The position numbers and the translations under genes are program-made. The notes under the pieces were generated by a model. The model searched no databases, was not told the DNA's origin, and worked only from the letters and a program-made list of their open reading frames with translations. A stretch of 64,000 bases of DNA from Acetobacterium fimetarium (lineage in GTDB: Bacteria; Bacillota; Clostridia; Eubacteriales; Eubacteriaceae), in assembly GCF_014284475.1 (NCBI RefSeq), contig NZ_WJBC01000015.1:1-64000 (forward strand). The letters are read 5' to 3'. This document shows positions 1 through 7,916 of this stretch, piece by piece (positions within the stretch are counted from its first letter, which is position 1; every line of letters starts with the position of its first letter).

Positions 1-267
1 AAAATTCGATTACTTGATTTTCAGCCATTGTTCGGATTTTTTAATGGCTTGTTTAGTTATGCTTTTTTTATCAATCCTCATTTCTGAAAAAATATTGAAT
101 TAACTATTGACTTTTATTAGCTGGTCTATCTCCTTAATTGATGGTTATTCGGAGTAAGCCCCCGAAAAAGCAAACAAATCGTCAGCATTGTAGCGACAAC
201 CGACTAACAATTGGTCGTTACGGAATTTAGTGACAACTTTGCGGGGCATGCCCCCACTGATTCTTCC
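1..267. other. No gene recognised at left edge
   Basis: I see no supported coding frame here. The stretch is AT-rich at its left end. It contains the short palindrome GGGGCATGCCCC near 243-254, just beyond the stop codon of the minus-strand tetR-type gene. That could be a weak transcription stop, but no T-run follows it. An imperfect inverted repeat around 190-225 (GTAGCGAC against GTCGTTAC) is too weak to name. Confidence 0.5.
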
Positions 268-867
268 TCAGGCTCTGGTCAGTTCCTGAAAATAACGTGA
301 AACGGCAAACATCCGGGCGCCGTTGATGATCTCTTTAATGCTTTTTGTGATCATCTCCGGTGATTGTTTCATGCCGTCTTGAGCCCAGGCAATGATCATT
401 CCCACTACGCCATAGGACAAAAATTCAGCACTGAAGGTTTTTTTCTCCGGATTCATGAGCTGAGCTACTTCTGCGTTCATCTTTGAATCACTTGACAGGT
501 GTTCAAGCATTTCGATAAAAATATCTTTCGTTACCGAAAACAAATAATTCTGAAATTCCGTTCCGGCAATGTCTTTTAATGTGATTTGATAAAAATGCAT
601 GTCTTTTTTCATAATCGACAGCAATTCCAGCACTTTTACATCCCAGTTTTCGATGGTGAGATCTTTTTTGATCACCAGAATCGCTTCCTGGTAGACGATC
701 CAGTTGATTAGATCGTATTTATCCTGAAAATGATAATAAAAAGTCTGTCGGTTGAGCCCGCATTGGGCGGTTATCTCTGCAATTGTGATTTTCTCAAAGC
801 TCTTGTTTTTAAGAATTTCCTTAAACCCTTTCGCAATTGCTTTTTTAGTAATTAATGACTCTGACAC
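268..867 (-). CDS. TetR/AcrR family transcriptional regulator
   Basis: 199 aa, the usual TetR length. Residues about 20-50 form the N-terminal helix-turn-helix, with the typical KITIAEITAQCGLNRQTFYY core; the rest is a helical ligand/dimerisation domain like that of DhaS-type TetR proteins. The start is GTG with an AGAGGGG Shine-Dalgarno 7 nt upstream. A near-consensus promoter lies directly before it. The YhgE/Pip membrane-protein gene is upstream on the same strand but separated by a terminator, so the two are adjacent transcription units. By analogy with other TetR-YhgE pairs it may control that gene; the effector is unknown. Confidence 0.9.
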   Translation of the reverse strand: MSESLITKKAIAKGFKEILKNKSFEKITIAEITAQCGLNRQTFYYHFQDKYDLINWIVYQEAILVIKKDLTIENWDVKVLELLSIMKKDMHFYQITLKDIAGTEFQNYLFSVTKDIFIEMLEHLSSDSKMNAEVAQLMNPEKKTFSAEFLSYGVVGMIIAWAQDGMKQSPEMITKSIKEIINGARMFAVSRYFQELTRA

Positions 868-898
868 TATCTAACCCCTCTTGGTGTTTTTGAAAATA

Positions 899-926
899 AT
901 TATATCATTTTAAGGGTTTATGTCAA
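899..926 (-). promoter_or_regulatory. Sigma-A type promoter of the tetR-type gene
   Basis: On the minus strand TTGACA (921-926) is followed by a 16-bp spacer and TATAAT (899-904). Both hexamers match consensus. It sits about 30 nt before the GTG start of the TetR regulator. Confidence 0.8.
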
Positions 927-985
927 TTATTGGTCAGTGATATCGGTACCGCACGCCTCCGGATTGATTCCGGCGATTTCAAACA

Positions 986-1018
986 TAAAAAAAGAACCCT
1001 GTAATAAACAGAGTTCTT
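986..1018 (-). terminator. Intrinsic terminator after the YhgE/Pip gene
   Basis: Arms 992-1002 (AAGAACCCTGT) and 1008-1018 (ACAGAGTTCTT) form a hairpin with one mismatch, followed on the minus strand by a T-run (986-993). It separates the YhgE/Pip gene from the tetR-type gene. Confidence 0.85.
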
Positions 1019-1062
1019 CATTTTGAGGTACCGCTTTCGCTGTTTTGTCGAGCGTCTCTTTT

Positions 1063-3174
1063 TTAAACCAATTCGTCAGAATTCAGATTTTGGTTCAATC
1101 GGACATTCAGTCTTTCGCTTTTGCGTCGCTTGTAGGATGACAGGCCGATGGTTGCCAAAAAGAACACCAGGAAGTAGACGCCCAGGATCATGGCACTGTG
1201 CCAGAATCCGTTGGTGATGTCACCGCTGATGGTTTCCTTGAACACCACCACCGAATAGGTCATCGGCATGAACGGATACAGGGTATTGAAAAAACCGGGC
1301 AGGGTTTCCATCGGGAAGGTGCCGCCGCAAGATGTCAGCTGCAGGATCAGCAGCAGCAGGACACAGAATTTTCCGAGATCAGCCATATGCACGATACAGA
1401 ACTGAACGATCGAGAAGAAGGTCATCGACACCAGGCAGGCGGCCAGGAAGTACAGCAGCGGATGGGCAATCTGCAGTCCCAGGCCGTATTTGATGATGAC
1501 TTCCAGCAGGACGGCCTGGGTCAGGGCGATCAGCAGATAGAGGAAGCTGCGGATCTGTTTGTTCTTGCTTTCCCGGGACAGGATGTTGAATTTCTGGTCG
1601 GCATCGAAGTAGATGCCGAAGAAGATAATCAACGATCCGACCCACAGCGACAGCGACATAAAATAGGGGGTGAAGTAGGTGCCGTAGTTTTCGATCGGAT
1701 TGATTTTGTCCGTTTCAACCGTCACCGGGGTGCTCACAAAATCGCCGAGGCCGTTTAATTTGGCCACATCGGCATTGGCATCGGTGATCGATGTTTTGAC
1801 GCCGTTCTGAGCGGTACTGATGCCGTTGTTAAGCTGGGTCTGTCCGTTTGCCAGGGTGGTTGCCCCATCGGCCAGGGTCACGGTGCCGTCGGCCAGGGTG
1901 GTCGTACCGTCGGCCAGGGTAGTGGCGCCGTCGGCCAGGGTGAATGCGCCGTTCGACAGGGTGGAGGCGCCGTTTGACAGAGTGGAAGCGCCGTAGGAAA
2001 TACTGTCGGCGGCGGTGTTCAACTGATCCGAGGCGGCACTGACGGTGGCAATGCCGCTGTCGATCTGGCTGGTACCGGCGGATAACCCGTCAGCGCCGGC
2101 GGCGATCGCTTCGGAGGCGCTGCTTAACTGGTCGCCGGCACTCTGCAGCATCTGGATCTGCGCCGCATTGTCGCTGGAGGACATCTCGCTGATGAAGGCG
2201 GCAAAGGCCGGATCCTGCATCAGTTCGGGGTGCGCCCCGGCAAAGTAGGATATAAAGGATGCGGTCTGGTCCACGCTGCCGATCAGCGAGTCGACACCGG
2301 CGGTATAAGTCTGGATGCCGGCATTGAGCTGGTCGGTGCCGCCGGCCAGCGTCTGGGCGCCGACGTTCAGCTGAGCCGAACCGCTTTTGAGCGTGCCGAT
2401 GCCGGAATTGAACTGGTCGTATTTGGACGCGAATTCCGATGTACCGGAGGCCAGCGCCTGTGTTCCGGAGGCCAGATCCTGGGAACCGGAGGCCAGATCC
2501 CAGCTGCCCGAAGCCAGCGTCTGGGAGCCGTCTGCCAGCGCCTGCGAGCCGGAAACCAGCGTCTGGGTGCCGGAGGCCAGTGTCTGGGTTCCGTCCACGA
2601 GCTGAGTCGATCCGTCGGCCAGCTGGGTCAGACCGTCATCCAGTTCGCCGAGCTGGCCGGGTACTTCGGTGACCTGTTGGGCGAGGTTGTTGACAATTTC
2701 GCCCGATACTTTTTCGCGCAGGCCGGTTTCCATTTCCAGAACGGCCCGGCTTAAAATCTGGCTGGCCAGATAATTCCGCCGTTCATTCGGTGAGAAATCG
2801 ATCGTGGCCGTCTGTTTATTGACATTGGCAGCGGAAGCGATGTCGCCTGAAAAATCAGCCGGAATCTCAATCATCGCATAGTATTCGGTGCCTTCGGTAT
2901 TGGTGACCGCATCCGACTCATCGGTGGTCACAAAATAGAACGAATTGTTCTCCTTCAGTTTATCGACGAATTCATTCCCGAGGTTGCGCTGCTTGTCATT
3001 GATGACGGCGCCCTTGTCGTTGTTGACCACCGCGATGGGCAGGGTTTCCAGTTTTGAATAGGGATCCCAGAACGCGTTGAGATAAAAGAAGCTGTACATC
3101 AGGGGGATCAGAATGACTCCGATGATCACCGCGATTCGCATTATATGTGTTTTTGTTGTGCTTTTTCTGTTCAT
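1063..3174 (-). CDS. YhgE/Pip family membrane protein
   Basis: 703 aa. One membrane helix lies near the N-terminus (about residues 12-32), then a long extracytoplasmic region. The family domains are recognisable at both ends, with about six C-terminal hydrophobic helices from residue 500 on. The middle holds runs of a degenerate 7-residue unit (xLADGxxT, xLASGxxx) at about residues 185-250 and 385-450, a hallmark of YhgE/Pip proteins. The family includes the phage infection protein of lactococci and is related to ABC-2 and MmpL-type membrane proteins; its biochemical role is unsettled. The start is ATG with GAGGAG 7 nt upstream. The gene looks more GC-rich than its neighbours, mostly because of the repeats. 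Confidence 0.9.
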   Translation of the reverse strand: MNRKSTTKTHIMRIAVIIGVILIPLMYSFFYLNAFWDPYSKLETLPIAVVNNDKGAVINDKQRNLGNEFVDKLKENNSFYFVTTDESDAVTNTEGTEYYAMIEIPADFSGDIASAANVNKQTATIDFSPNERRNYLASQILSRAVLEMETGLREKVSGEIVNNLAQQVTEVPGQLGELDDGLTQLADGSTQLVDGTQTLASGTQTLVSGSQALADGSQTLASGSWDLASGSQDLASGTQALASGTSEFASKYDQFNSGIGTLKSGSAQLNVGAQTLAGGTDQLNAGIQTYTAGVDSLIGSVDQTASFISYFAGAHPELMQDPAFAAFISEMSSSDNAAQIQMLQSAGDQLSSASEAIAAGADGLSAGTSQIDSGIATVSAASDQLNTAADSISYGASTLSNGASTLSNGAFTLADGATTLADGTTTLADGTVTLADGATTLANGQTQLNNGISTAQNGVKTSITDANADVAKLNGLGDFVSTPVTVETDKINPIENYGTYFTPYFMSLSLWVGSLIIFFGIYFDADQKFNILSRESKNKQIRSFLYLLIALTQAVLLEVIIKYGLGLQIAHPLLYFLAACLVSMTFFSIVQFCIVHMADLGKFCVLLLLILQLTSCGGTFPMETLPGFFNTLYPFMPMTYSVVVFKETISGDITNGFWHSAMILGVYFLVFFLATIGLSSYKRRKSERLNVRLNQNLNSDELV

Positions 3175-3402
3175 GAAGTGTCTCCTCTTTTCTTTGCTTC
3201 ATGCAGTATAGCACTCCCTTTTATGCTTGTAATTAGACCATTACTGCCCGGTGTCAAAAAACACGACAAAAAGATACATTTGTCTAATATGTTGAACAAA
3301 GAACACGTTTTCACTTAAATCGTTTCTTAATAGTTTCTTAAACGCTTTTAAGAATCTCCGGAGAAACACTGGCCATCTGTATCTCTCGCGAATTGCCCCC
3401 AA

Positions 3403-3431
3403 TAAAAAAATCGCCGCAATTAAGCGACGAT
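3403..3431 (-). terminator. Intrinsic terminator after the trxA-type gene
   Basis: On the minus strand ATCGTCGC (3431-3424) pairs with GCGGCGAT (3417-3410), with one G-U pair, followed by a run of seven T (3404-3410). The rest of the 3175-3440 gap holds no gene I can support; a 67-codon open frame there overlaps this terminator. Confidence 0.85.
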
Positions 3432-3440
3432 CACCCTTTT

Positions 3441-3761
3441 TCAACCGGCGTAGTAATTCAACTTATCCATCAATAGACTCTTCGACTGAAGACCCACCAT
3501 GGTTTCTACGGCTTGACCATTTTTAAATATCTTGATCGTCGGCACGCTCATAACCCGATATTCCTTGGCAAGTGCCTGGCTCTGATCAATATCAACCTTA
3601 TATATACTTACTTTATCTTTCAACAAATCCGCTACTTCTTCGAGCACCGGCGCAAGCGCTTTACAGGGCCCACACCATGTCGCAAAAAAATCTACTAGTA
3701 TAACACCGGAGCCATTCAATACGAATTCATTAAATTCACTCTGATTTATTACCTTTGCCAT
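3441..3761 (-). CDS. trxA: Thioredoxin
   Basis: 106 aa, normal thioredoxin length. The active site WCGPCK is near residue 30 in the usual FFATWCGPCKALAP context, and the cis-proline is in VMSVPTIKIF near residue 74. It is a cytoplasmic dithiol-disulfide oxidoreductase. It lies 14 nt downstream of an iron-sulfur flavoprotein gene, apparently in one operon, so it may belong to the same electron-transfer or oxidative-stress unit. No thioredoxin reductase gene is in the window. A second thioredoxin is encoded near 10.2 kb. Confidence 0.95.
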   Translation of the reverse strand: MAKVINQSEFNEFVLNGSGVILVDFFATWCGPCKALAPVLEEVADLLKDKVSIYKVDIDQSQALAKEYRVMSVPTIKIFKNGQAVETMVGLQSKSLLMDKLNYYAG

Positions 3762-3775
3762 ATTTTCCCTCCTTA

Positions 3776-4351
3776 TTAATTCTCGATGTCTGCCGCTAAA
3801 GCATTGACTTTTTCACCAAGTTCCGCAAGTTTTTTCAACCCGTCTTTATTTTCCAGCGCACCGACTTCATCGGTATGCGAAAACTGAACAAATCCGATTT
3901 CTTCACAGTTAAGATATTTCTGATACCATTCCAGGGTATTAACAACGGCCTGAAATTGCCGCGGATAGTGAGGTGCTCCGCCAACCCCAATGACCACCAT
4001 TTTCTTCTTTTTAATAATTGAACGATCTTTGAGATTGTACAGCATTTGGGTGCGATCAATCAGTGCTTTTATTTTTGACGGGAAGGCGCTGAAATATACC
4101 GGACTGGCGATAATCAACAAATCGCACGTTTCAAGTCGCTTATATATTTCTCTCATATCATCATCTTCAATAATACATTCGCCCTGATGATCCACACAAT
4201 AATCACAGGCTTTGCACGGTTCAACGCTTATTTTATTAACATTGTAAAGATACAACTCATGATCTGCCTTTATTTGTTTCAGAAAAAAATCCAGGGCTTT
4301 TTGGGTATTATGACCATTTCGGTGGCTTCCCATTACGGCTAGAATTTCCAT
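3776..4351 (-). CDS. Iron-sulfur flavoprotein / flavodoxin-family NAD(P)H-dependent FMN reductase
   Basis: 191 aa. The N-terminal flavodoxin-like fold starts with MEILAVMGSHRNGHNT, the FMN phosphate-binding loop. A compact cysteine motif CKACDYCVDHQGEC (CX2CX2CX6C, about residues 46-59) matches the [4Fe-4S] site of archaeal and clostridial iron-sulfur flavoproteins. The segment ASPVYFSAFPSKIKALIDR is the conserved FMN-binding loop. It is likely an electron carrier or reductase involved in oxygen/peroxide defence in anaerobes. It is co-oriented with and directly upstream of a thioredoxin gene. Confidence 0.88.
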   Translation of the reverse strand: MEILAVMGSHRNGHNTQKALDFFLKQIKADHELYLYNVNKISVEPCKACDYCVDHQGECIIEDDDMREIYKRLETCDLLIIASPVYFSAFPSKIKALIDRTQMLYNLKDRSIIKKKKMVVIGVGGAPHYPRQFQAVVNTLEWYQKYLNCEEIGFVQFSHTDEVGALENKDGLKKLAELGEKVNALAADIEN

Positions 4352-4483
4352 TTGTATTTTCCCCTCTTTCGTGAATCTTACGTTATTTAAAAGCTATTAT
4401 ACCCGATTTCCCATCACAATAACAATGATATTTTTTTTTTCATTTGCAACGATCCGGCCGGCGATTATTTTTTTCAAAAAAGA

Positions 4484-4520
4484 AAAAAACCGAAGCCGTG
4501 TGAAAAGCGTTCGGTTTTTT
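4484..4520 (-). terminator. Terminator after the small membrane-protein gene
   Basis: The arms AAAAAACCGAA and TTCGGTTTTTT enclose a short imperfect stem-loop. The A-run on one side and T-run on the other make it potentially bidirectional. It lies about 65 nt beyond the stop of the 166-aa membrane protein. The rest of 4352-4585 shows no gene. Confidence 0.75.
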
Positions 4521-4585
4521 CTAAAAACTTTGAAAGAGGGTAACTTGTTATGGCTAAATAATACCCTAAAATACTTAAGCTTTTC

Positions 4586-5086
4586 TTAAACCTGTCTTAT
4601 TTTGGCCTGTTTTTTTATGGAATTGTAGAAACTCGTTGAACATTGGATCTTTGCACAGCAAATTTTTCCTTGTTCTTCGTAATGAATCGCGTATTTACGC
4701 TTCCCTTTAAGATTTGTCAGCGTGTAGTTTTTTGTTTTCCCATTAACTTTTTCTGCTTCTTCCGCAGGAAGCACGTTTTTTATATCATTGATTCGGATTT
4801 CAGCCACTGTTTTTTTCCAAAAATACAGTTTCCTGTCAATGATTAAGCGATCATGGGTAAGCAGCATCTCAAAACTTGTCGTGACATAACGTAATGAAAT
4901 TAAAAATAAACTGATCATCACAACCAGACAACCAAAGCTTATTATCGTTTTCAGTTGATAGTCCGTTATATTATTTATAACCTGGGTATATAAATAGGTA
5001 TAACCAATTAGAATCAGAGCTACTATTGTTAATGCCGGTACGCTGATTTGTTTACTGTCCAGGGTTTCACGTGCTTTAACTGACAT
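4586..5086 (-). CDS. Unrecognised two-helix membrane protein with PH-like C-terminal part
   Basis: 166 aa from the ATG at 5086, chosen because GGGAGG lies 5 nt upstream; the frame is open 12 nt further to a TTG, which would place that Shine-Dalgarno inside the gene. Two hydrophobic helices (about residues 18-37 and 45-65) are followed by a soluble, beta-rich segment of about 95 residues that resembles bacterial PH-domain proteins in layout (LLTHDRLIIDRKLYFWKKT). I cannot assign a family with certainty. It appears to be a single-gene unit bounded by terminators. Confidence 0.7.
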   Translation of the reverse strand: MSVKARETLDSKQISVPALTIVALILIGYTYLYTQVINNITDYQLKTIISFGCLVVMISLFLISLRYVTTSFEMLLTHDRLIIDRKLYFWKKTVAEIRINDIKNVLPAEEAEKVNGKTKNYTLTNLKGKRKYAIHYEEQGKICCAKIQCSTSFYNSIKKQAKIRQV

Positions 5087-5140
5087 AAGACCTCCCAAAA
5101 TTTAGACTGTATTTTATTATACCCCATTGATTCCATAAAA

Positions 5141-5160
5141 AAAAGAGCCTGTGCTCTTTT
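5141..5160 (-). terminator. Intrinsic terminator after the rubredoxin gene
   Basis: GAGC (5145-5148) and GCTC (5153-5156), extended by flanking A and T runs, form a short hairpin with T-runs on both strands. It lies just beyond the rubredoxin stop codon. Confidence 0.75.
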
Positions 5161-5170
5161 TTGGAAGTGG

Positions 5171-5335
5171 TTATTCCTCTTCTGGTGAAAAATCTTCTTT
5201 ATCGACACCACACAAAGGGCAAACCCAATCATCCGGCAGATCTTCAAAGGCTGTTCCTGGATTAATCCCATTATCTGGATCCCCTTTTTCTGGATCGTAC
5301 ACGTAACCACAGATATCACATACGTACTTTTGCAT
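5171..5335 (-). CDS. Rubredoxin
   Basis: 54 aa. The two iron-binding knuckles are [16 protein letters not shown] (Cys6, Cys9) and WVCPLCGVD (Cys39, Cys42), giving the single Fe(Cys)4 site of rubredoxins. The length and the acidic C-terminus are typical. It is a small cytoplasmic electron carrier, in anaerobes often feeding rubrerythrin, flavodiiron or superoxide-reductase systems; none of these partners is in the window. It stands alone between a terminator and the ferredoxin gene upstream. Confidence 0.95.
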   Translation of the reverse strand: MQKYVCDICGYVYDPEKGDPDNGINPGTAFEDLPDDWVCPLCGVDKEDFSPEEE

Positions 5336-5460
5336 TTTTTCCTCCTGCAGATCTCGAAATTCGTTCTTAAGCTTTAATTACCCAAATGATTGTCATGATA
5401 ACACAAAAACAGTAAATAACAAAAAATTATTTTTTTTTAACCGTTTTTTCAAAAAAATTA

Positions 5461-5494
5461 AAGACACCTTCCCGAAAAATCGGGAAGGTGTCTT
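5461..5494 (-). terminator. Strong intrinsic terminator after the ferredoxin gene
   Basis: A perfect 14-bp stem (AAGACACCTTCCCG at 5461-5474 against 5481-5494) with a 6-nt loop, then AATTTTTTTG on the minus strand. It begins about 12 nt beyond the ferredoxin stop. Confidence 0.9.
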
Positions 5495-5506
5495 TTAATT
5501 TACTAA

Positions 5507-5674
5507 CTATTCCTGGACAATTGCTTCTACTGGACATTGGTCAGCGCATGTACCGCATTCAGTACATTTATCTGCATCAATTACGTAGATATCGCCTTCA
5601 GAAATTGCTTCTGACGGACATTCATCCGCGCATGAGCCACAAGCAATACATTCATCTGTAATTCTATAAGCCAT
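5507..5674 (-). CDS. 2[4Fe-4S] ferredoxin, clostridial type
   Basis: 55 aa. It carries two cluster motifs, CIACGSCADECPSEAI and CTECGTCADQCPVEAI, each CX2CX2CX3CP, in the classical low-potential clostridial arrangement. Family members carry electrons between hydrogenases, pyruvate:ferredoxin oxidoreductase, CO dehydrogenase and membrane Rnf-type complexes. A terminator follows, so it is probably a highly expressed single-gene unit; it lies after ricT in the direction of transcription. Confidence 0.96.
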   Translation of the reverse strand: MAYRITDECIACGSCADECPSEAISEGDIYVIDADKCTECGTCADQCPVEAIVQE

Positions 5675-5742
5675 CGAAAATCCCTCCTTTTAGCATTAAC
5701 AACATATTTATTATATCCTTTTTTGTATTGAAATCAAGATGA

Positions 5743-6582
5743 TTATTTGTCTTTTTTGACTTTTTCGTGTTTTTTTACTTCAATTTCCTCTAAAAGATAT
5801 TTTTTTACCTCAGTTTCATCTTTATTGACCTGAATTTTAACGAAAACGGTTTCTTCCAGTATGCTTAGCTTAAATACTTCGCCTTCTCCGTCCGCCGTAA
5901 TAACTTTCTGACCGACTTTCGGCAGCTTCTTTGAAACCTCTTCATAGAATTCCTGCTCATAGGTTAAACAACACAACAGGCGGCCACAGATTCCGGAAAT
6001 TTTGGTGGAGTTCAGCGACAGGTTCTGCTCTTTCGCCATCTTGATGGATACCGGCGTAAAATCACCCAGCCATTGCGCGCAGCACGTGGTCCGGCCGCAA
6101 ACACCCAAGCCCTTAAATATTTTTGCTTCATCACGAACACCGATTTGTCGGAGCTCGATCCGCACCTTGAAAATGGATGCCAGGTCTTTTACCAGCTCTC
6201 TGAAGTCTACGCGGCCTTCCGCGGTAAAATAAAAAATCGCTTTCTTCTGATCAAAGGTATATTCAACATCGATCAGCTTCATTTCAAGCTTATGCTTTTT
6301 GGCTTTAGCTATAAAAACATCGCGTGCGTCAAGTTCATTCTTCTTGAGCTTTTCATACTCCAGTGTATCTTTTTCGGTCGCCTTGCGGATAACCGGTTTT
6401 ACCGGTGCGACAATTTCATTATCATCCACGTCTCTTGCCGTTAAAGCGATTTCGCCATATTCAATTCCTCTAACCGTTTCAACAATAACCGGTTCAAACT
6501 GAGCAAACTCAATATTTAACGGATCGAAATAATATATCTTCCCAACTTTTTTAAATCGTACCCCGACGACTGATTTTCCCAT
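5743..6582 (-). CDS. ricT: PSP1-domain protein RicT (YaaT family)
   Basis: 279 aa. The PSP1 C-terminal domain is marked by two cysteine motifs, CGRTTCCAQW and CGRLLCCLTYE, near residues 161-210. In Bacillus this protein forms the Fe-S-containing Y-complex with YlbF and YmcA, which controls mRNA maturation through RNase Y and affects sporulation and competence; that role is known for the family, not shown here. It starts 5 nt after holB, an order conserved in Firmicutes. A lysine-rich tail (KHEKVKKDK) ends the protein. Confidence 0.93.
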   Translation of the reverse strand: MGKSVVGVRFKKVGKIYYFDPLNIEFAQFEPVIVETVRGIEYGEIALTARDVDDNEIVAPVKPVIRKATEKDTLEYEKLKKNELDARDVFIAKAKKHKLEMKLIDVEYTFDQKKAIFYFTAEGRVDFRELVKDLASIFKVRIELRQIGVRDEAKIFKGLGVCGRTTCCAQWLGDFTPVSIKMAKEQNLSLNSTKISGICGRLLCCLTYEQEFYEEVSKKLPKVGQKVITADGEGEVFKLSILEETVFVKIQVNKDETEVKKYLLEEIEVKKHEKVKKDK

Positions 6583-6587
6583 TGGAT

Positions 6588-7574
6588 CTATCCTTTCTGA
6601 ATTCTCATTATCTTAATGAAACATTTTTCCCATTGTAATCTTAAGTTTACATTATATTGTATTGTCGCCATCATTTCAAATAATGTTTTGATAATGGCTT
6701 CATTTTTTTCATTTTCCAGGAGTTTATAGAATGCAACCAGCGCCTGATCCGGTTTTGCGTTGTCAGGTAATGGATGTCCGTCCAGCAGAAGTCCCACCTG
6801 ATAAAACCAGTGAATCAGAAATTCCAGCGTCCCCTGGCTGGTTGTTTTATCCTTTGACAGGGTTTCCGCCAACGAAAAAACCTTAATCTCATTCCCTCTC
6901 AAAAGACTGTAAATCTCTCTGAGATAATGCACTCGCTCTTCTCGGATCTCACTGTTTTCCAGGAGATAATACGCCATTCCCGGGGAACCGCCTGATGAAA
7001 GAACCGCATTGTCAATCAACTGACTGTCGAACTCCGTGTCACGATGCAGAATTTCCTTGATTTTCCGACTGTTTAACGGTTGAAAATGATAGCTCTGGCA
7101 TCGGGAACGAATCGTCGGCAATATCGATTGAGGATGGCTGGTGATCAGAATAAAGATATTATAGCTTAATGGTTCCTCCAGTGATTTTAAAAGACTGTTC
7201 TGGGCTTCCGGCGTCATCCTTTCCGCTTCATCGATAATCACGATGCGCCAGTTTCCGGAATAGGGCTTTACCGACAAATCACTGATCATTTCCCGAACCT
7301 GACTGATTTTAATACTGGTCTCTCCGGTTTTGGCACCGATCACTTTCACATCCGGATGATTTTCATGGTCAATCTGGATGCAAGCAGGGCAGTGGCCGCA
7401 TGGTTTCTCCTCATTATCTGAACAGAGGAGGGCTTTTGCAAATTCTTTGGCGGTTTTCTTTTTACCAATGCCATCCATTCCTGAAAAAAGATAAGCGTGA
7501 CTCATTTCATCCCCGACGATTTCTTTTTCCAGATGGTGTGTGATGGTTTCATGTCCAACTATTTTTTCAAACAT
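6588..7574 (-). CDS. holB: DNA polymerase III delta-prime subunit
   Basis: 328 aa, AAA+ clamp-loader fold. The Walker A region is degenerate (SGMDGIGKKKTA). Four cysteines at about 51, 59, 62 and 65 (CX7CX2CX2C) form the zinc module of gamma/delta-prime subunits. IIDEAERM is the Walker B region, and the SRC motif appears in TIRSRCQSYHF. It loads the sliding clamp (DnaN is encoded at oriC). Directly upstream of ricT and near tmk, as in Bacillus and many clostridia. Confidence 0.94.
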   Translation of the reverse strand: MFEKIVGHETITHHLEKEIVGDEMSHAYLFSGMDGIGKKKTAKEFAKALLCSDNEEKPCGHCPACIQIDHENHPDVKVIGAKTGETSIKISQVREMISDLSVKPYSGNWRIVIIDEAERMTPEAQNSLLKSLEEPLSYNIFILITSHPQSILPTIRSRCQSYHFQPLNSRKIKEILHRDTEFDSQLIDNAVLSSGGSPGMAYYLLENSEIREERVHYLREIYSLLRGNEIKVFSLAETLSKDKTTSQGTLEFLIHWFYQVGLLLDGHPLPDNAKPDQALVAFYKLLENEKNEAIIKTLFEMMATIQYNVNLRLQWEKCFIKIMRIQKG

Positions 7575-7607
7575 CTTTTTCTCTCCCGTTGAAGCCCTCC
7601 AAGTCCG

Positions 7608-7916
7608 TTAATTCGGCTTGTTTTTCAGGTCATCCTCTTCGCTGTCATCCTGCGCCAGCTCCAATTCTTCATCCAGCTCAGCGTTGAATTTCTCATAATC
7701 CAGTAATGTCGCGGCTTCTTCATAATCGCTTTCTCTGACAAACACCTCAATATGTGCCGGTGTGAAATTTCCCATGAAGATGCTGCGGATTGGACCGCCA
7801 AAGCCTTTTTCTTTGGTAATCACCGGAATGCCATTGGCACTCAGATAATTTTTCAGCAGGAGAAATTCAATATCGGTGCTGGCCATGGTCAAATACGTAT
7901 ACTGATCTTCAATCAT
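7608..7916 (-). CDS. DUF2007-type small protein
   Basis: 102 aa. The first ~70 residues fit the DUF2007 'putative prokaryotic signal transducing protein' domain (TDIEFLLLKNYLSANGIPVI, then VFVRESDYEEAATLL), a ferredoxin-like fold also found in PII-related proteins. The last 25 residues are very acidic and probably disordered. Its start overlaps the end of the decarboxylase/Tmk frame by 4 nt, so translation is likely coupled. It occupies the position held by yaaQ (darA) between tmk and holB in Bacillus but is not DarA-like. Confidence 0.75.
   Translation of the reverse strand: MIEDQYTYLTMASTDIEFLLLKNYLSANGIPVITKEKGFGGPIRSIFMGNFTPAHIEVFVRESDYEEAATLLDYEKFNAELDEELELAQDDSEEDDLKNKPN

Noticed and set aside
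1855-2620. Short tandem DNA repeats that might suggest a CRISPR array
   Set aside because: Units are degenerate, in frame with the protein repeat of the YhgE/Pip family, and have no constant repeat-spacer pattern.
2230-2754. Long plus-strand open frames opposite the YhgE/Pip gene
   Set aside because: They are antisense shadows of the GC-rich repeat codons; their translations are low-complexity repeats with no domain.
3241-3444. A 67-codon minus-strand open frame after the thioredoxin gene
   Set aside because: It overlaps the thioredoxin terminator hairpin and shows no recognisable family or ribosome-binding site.
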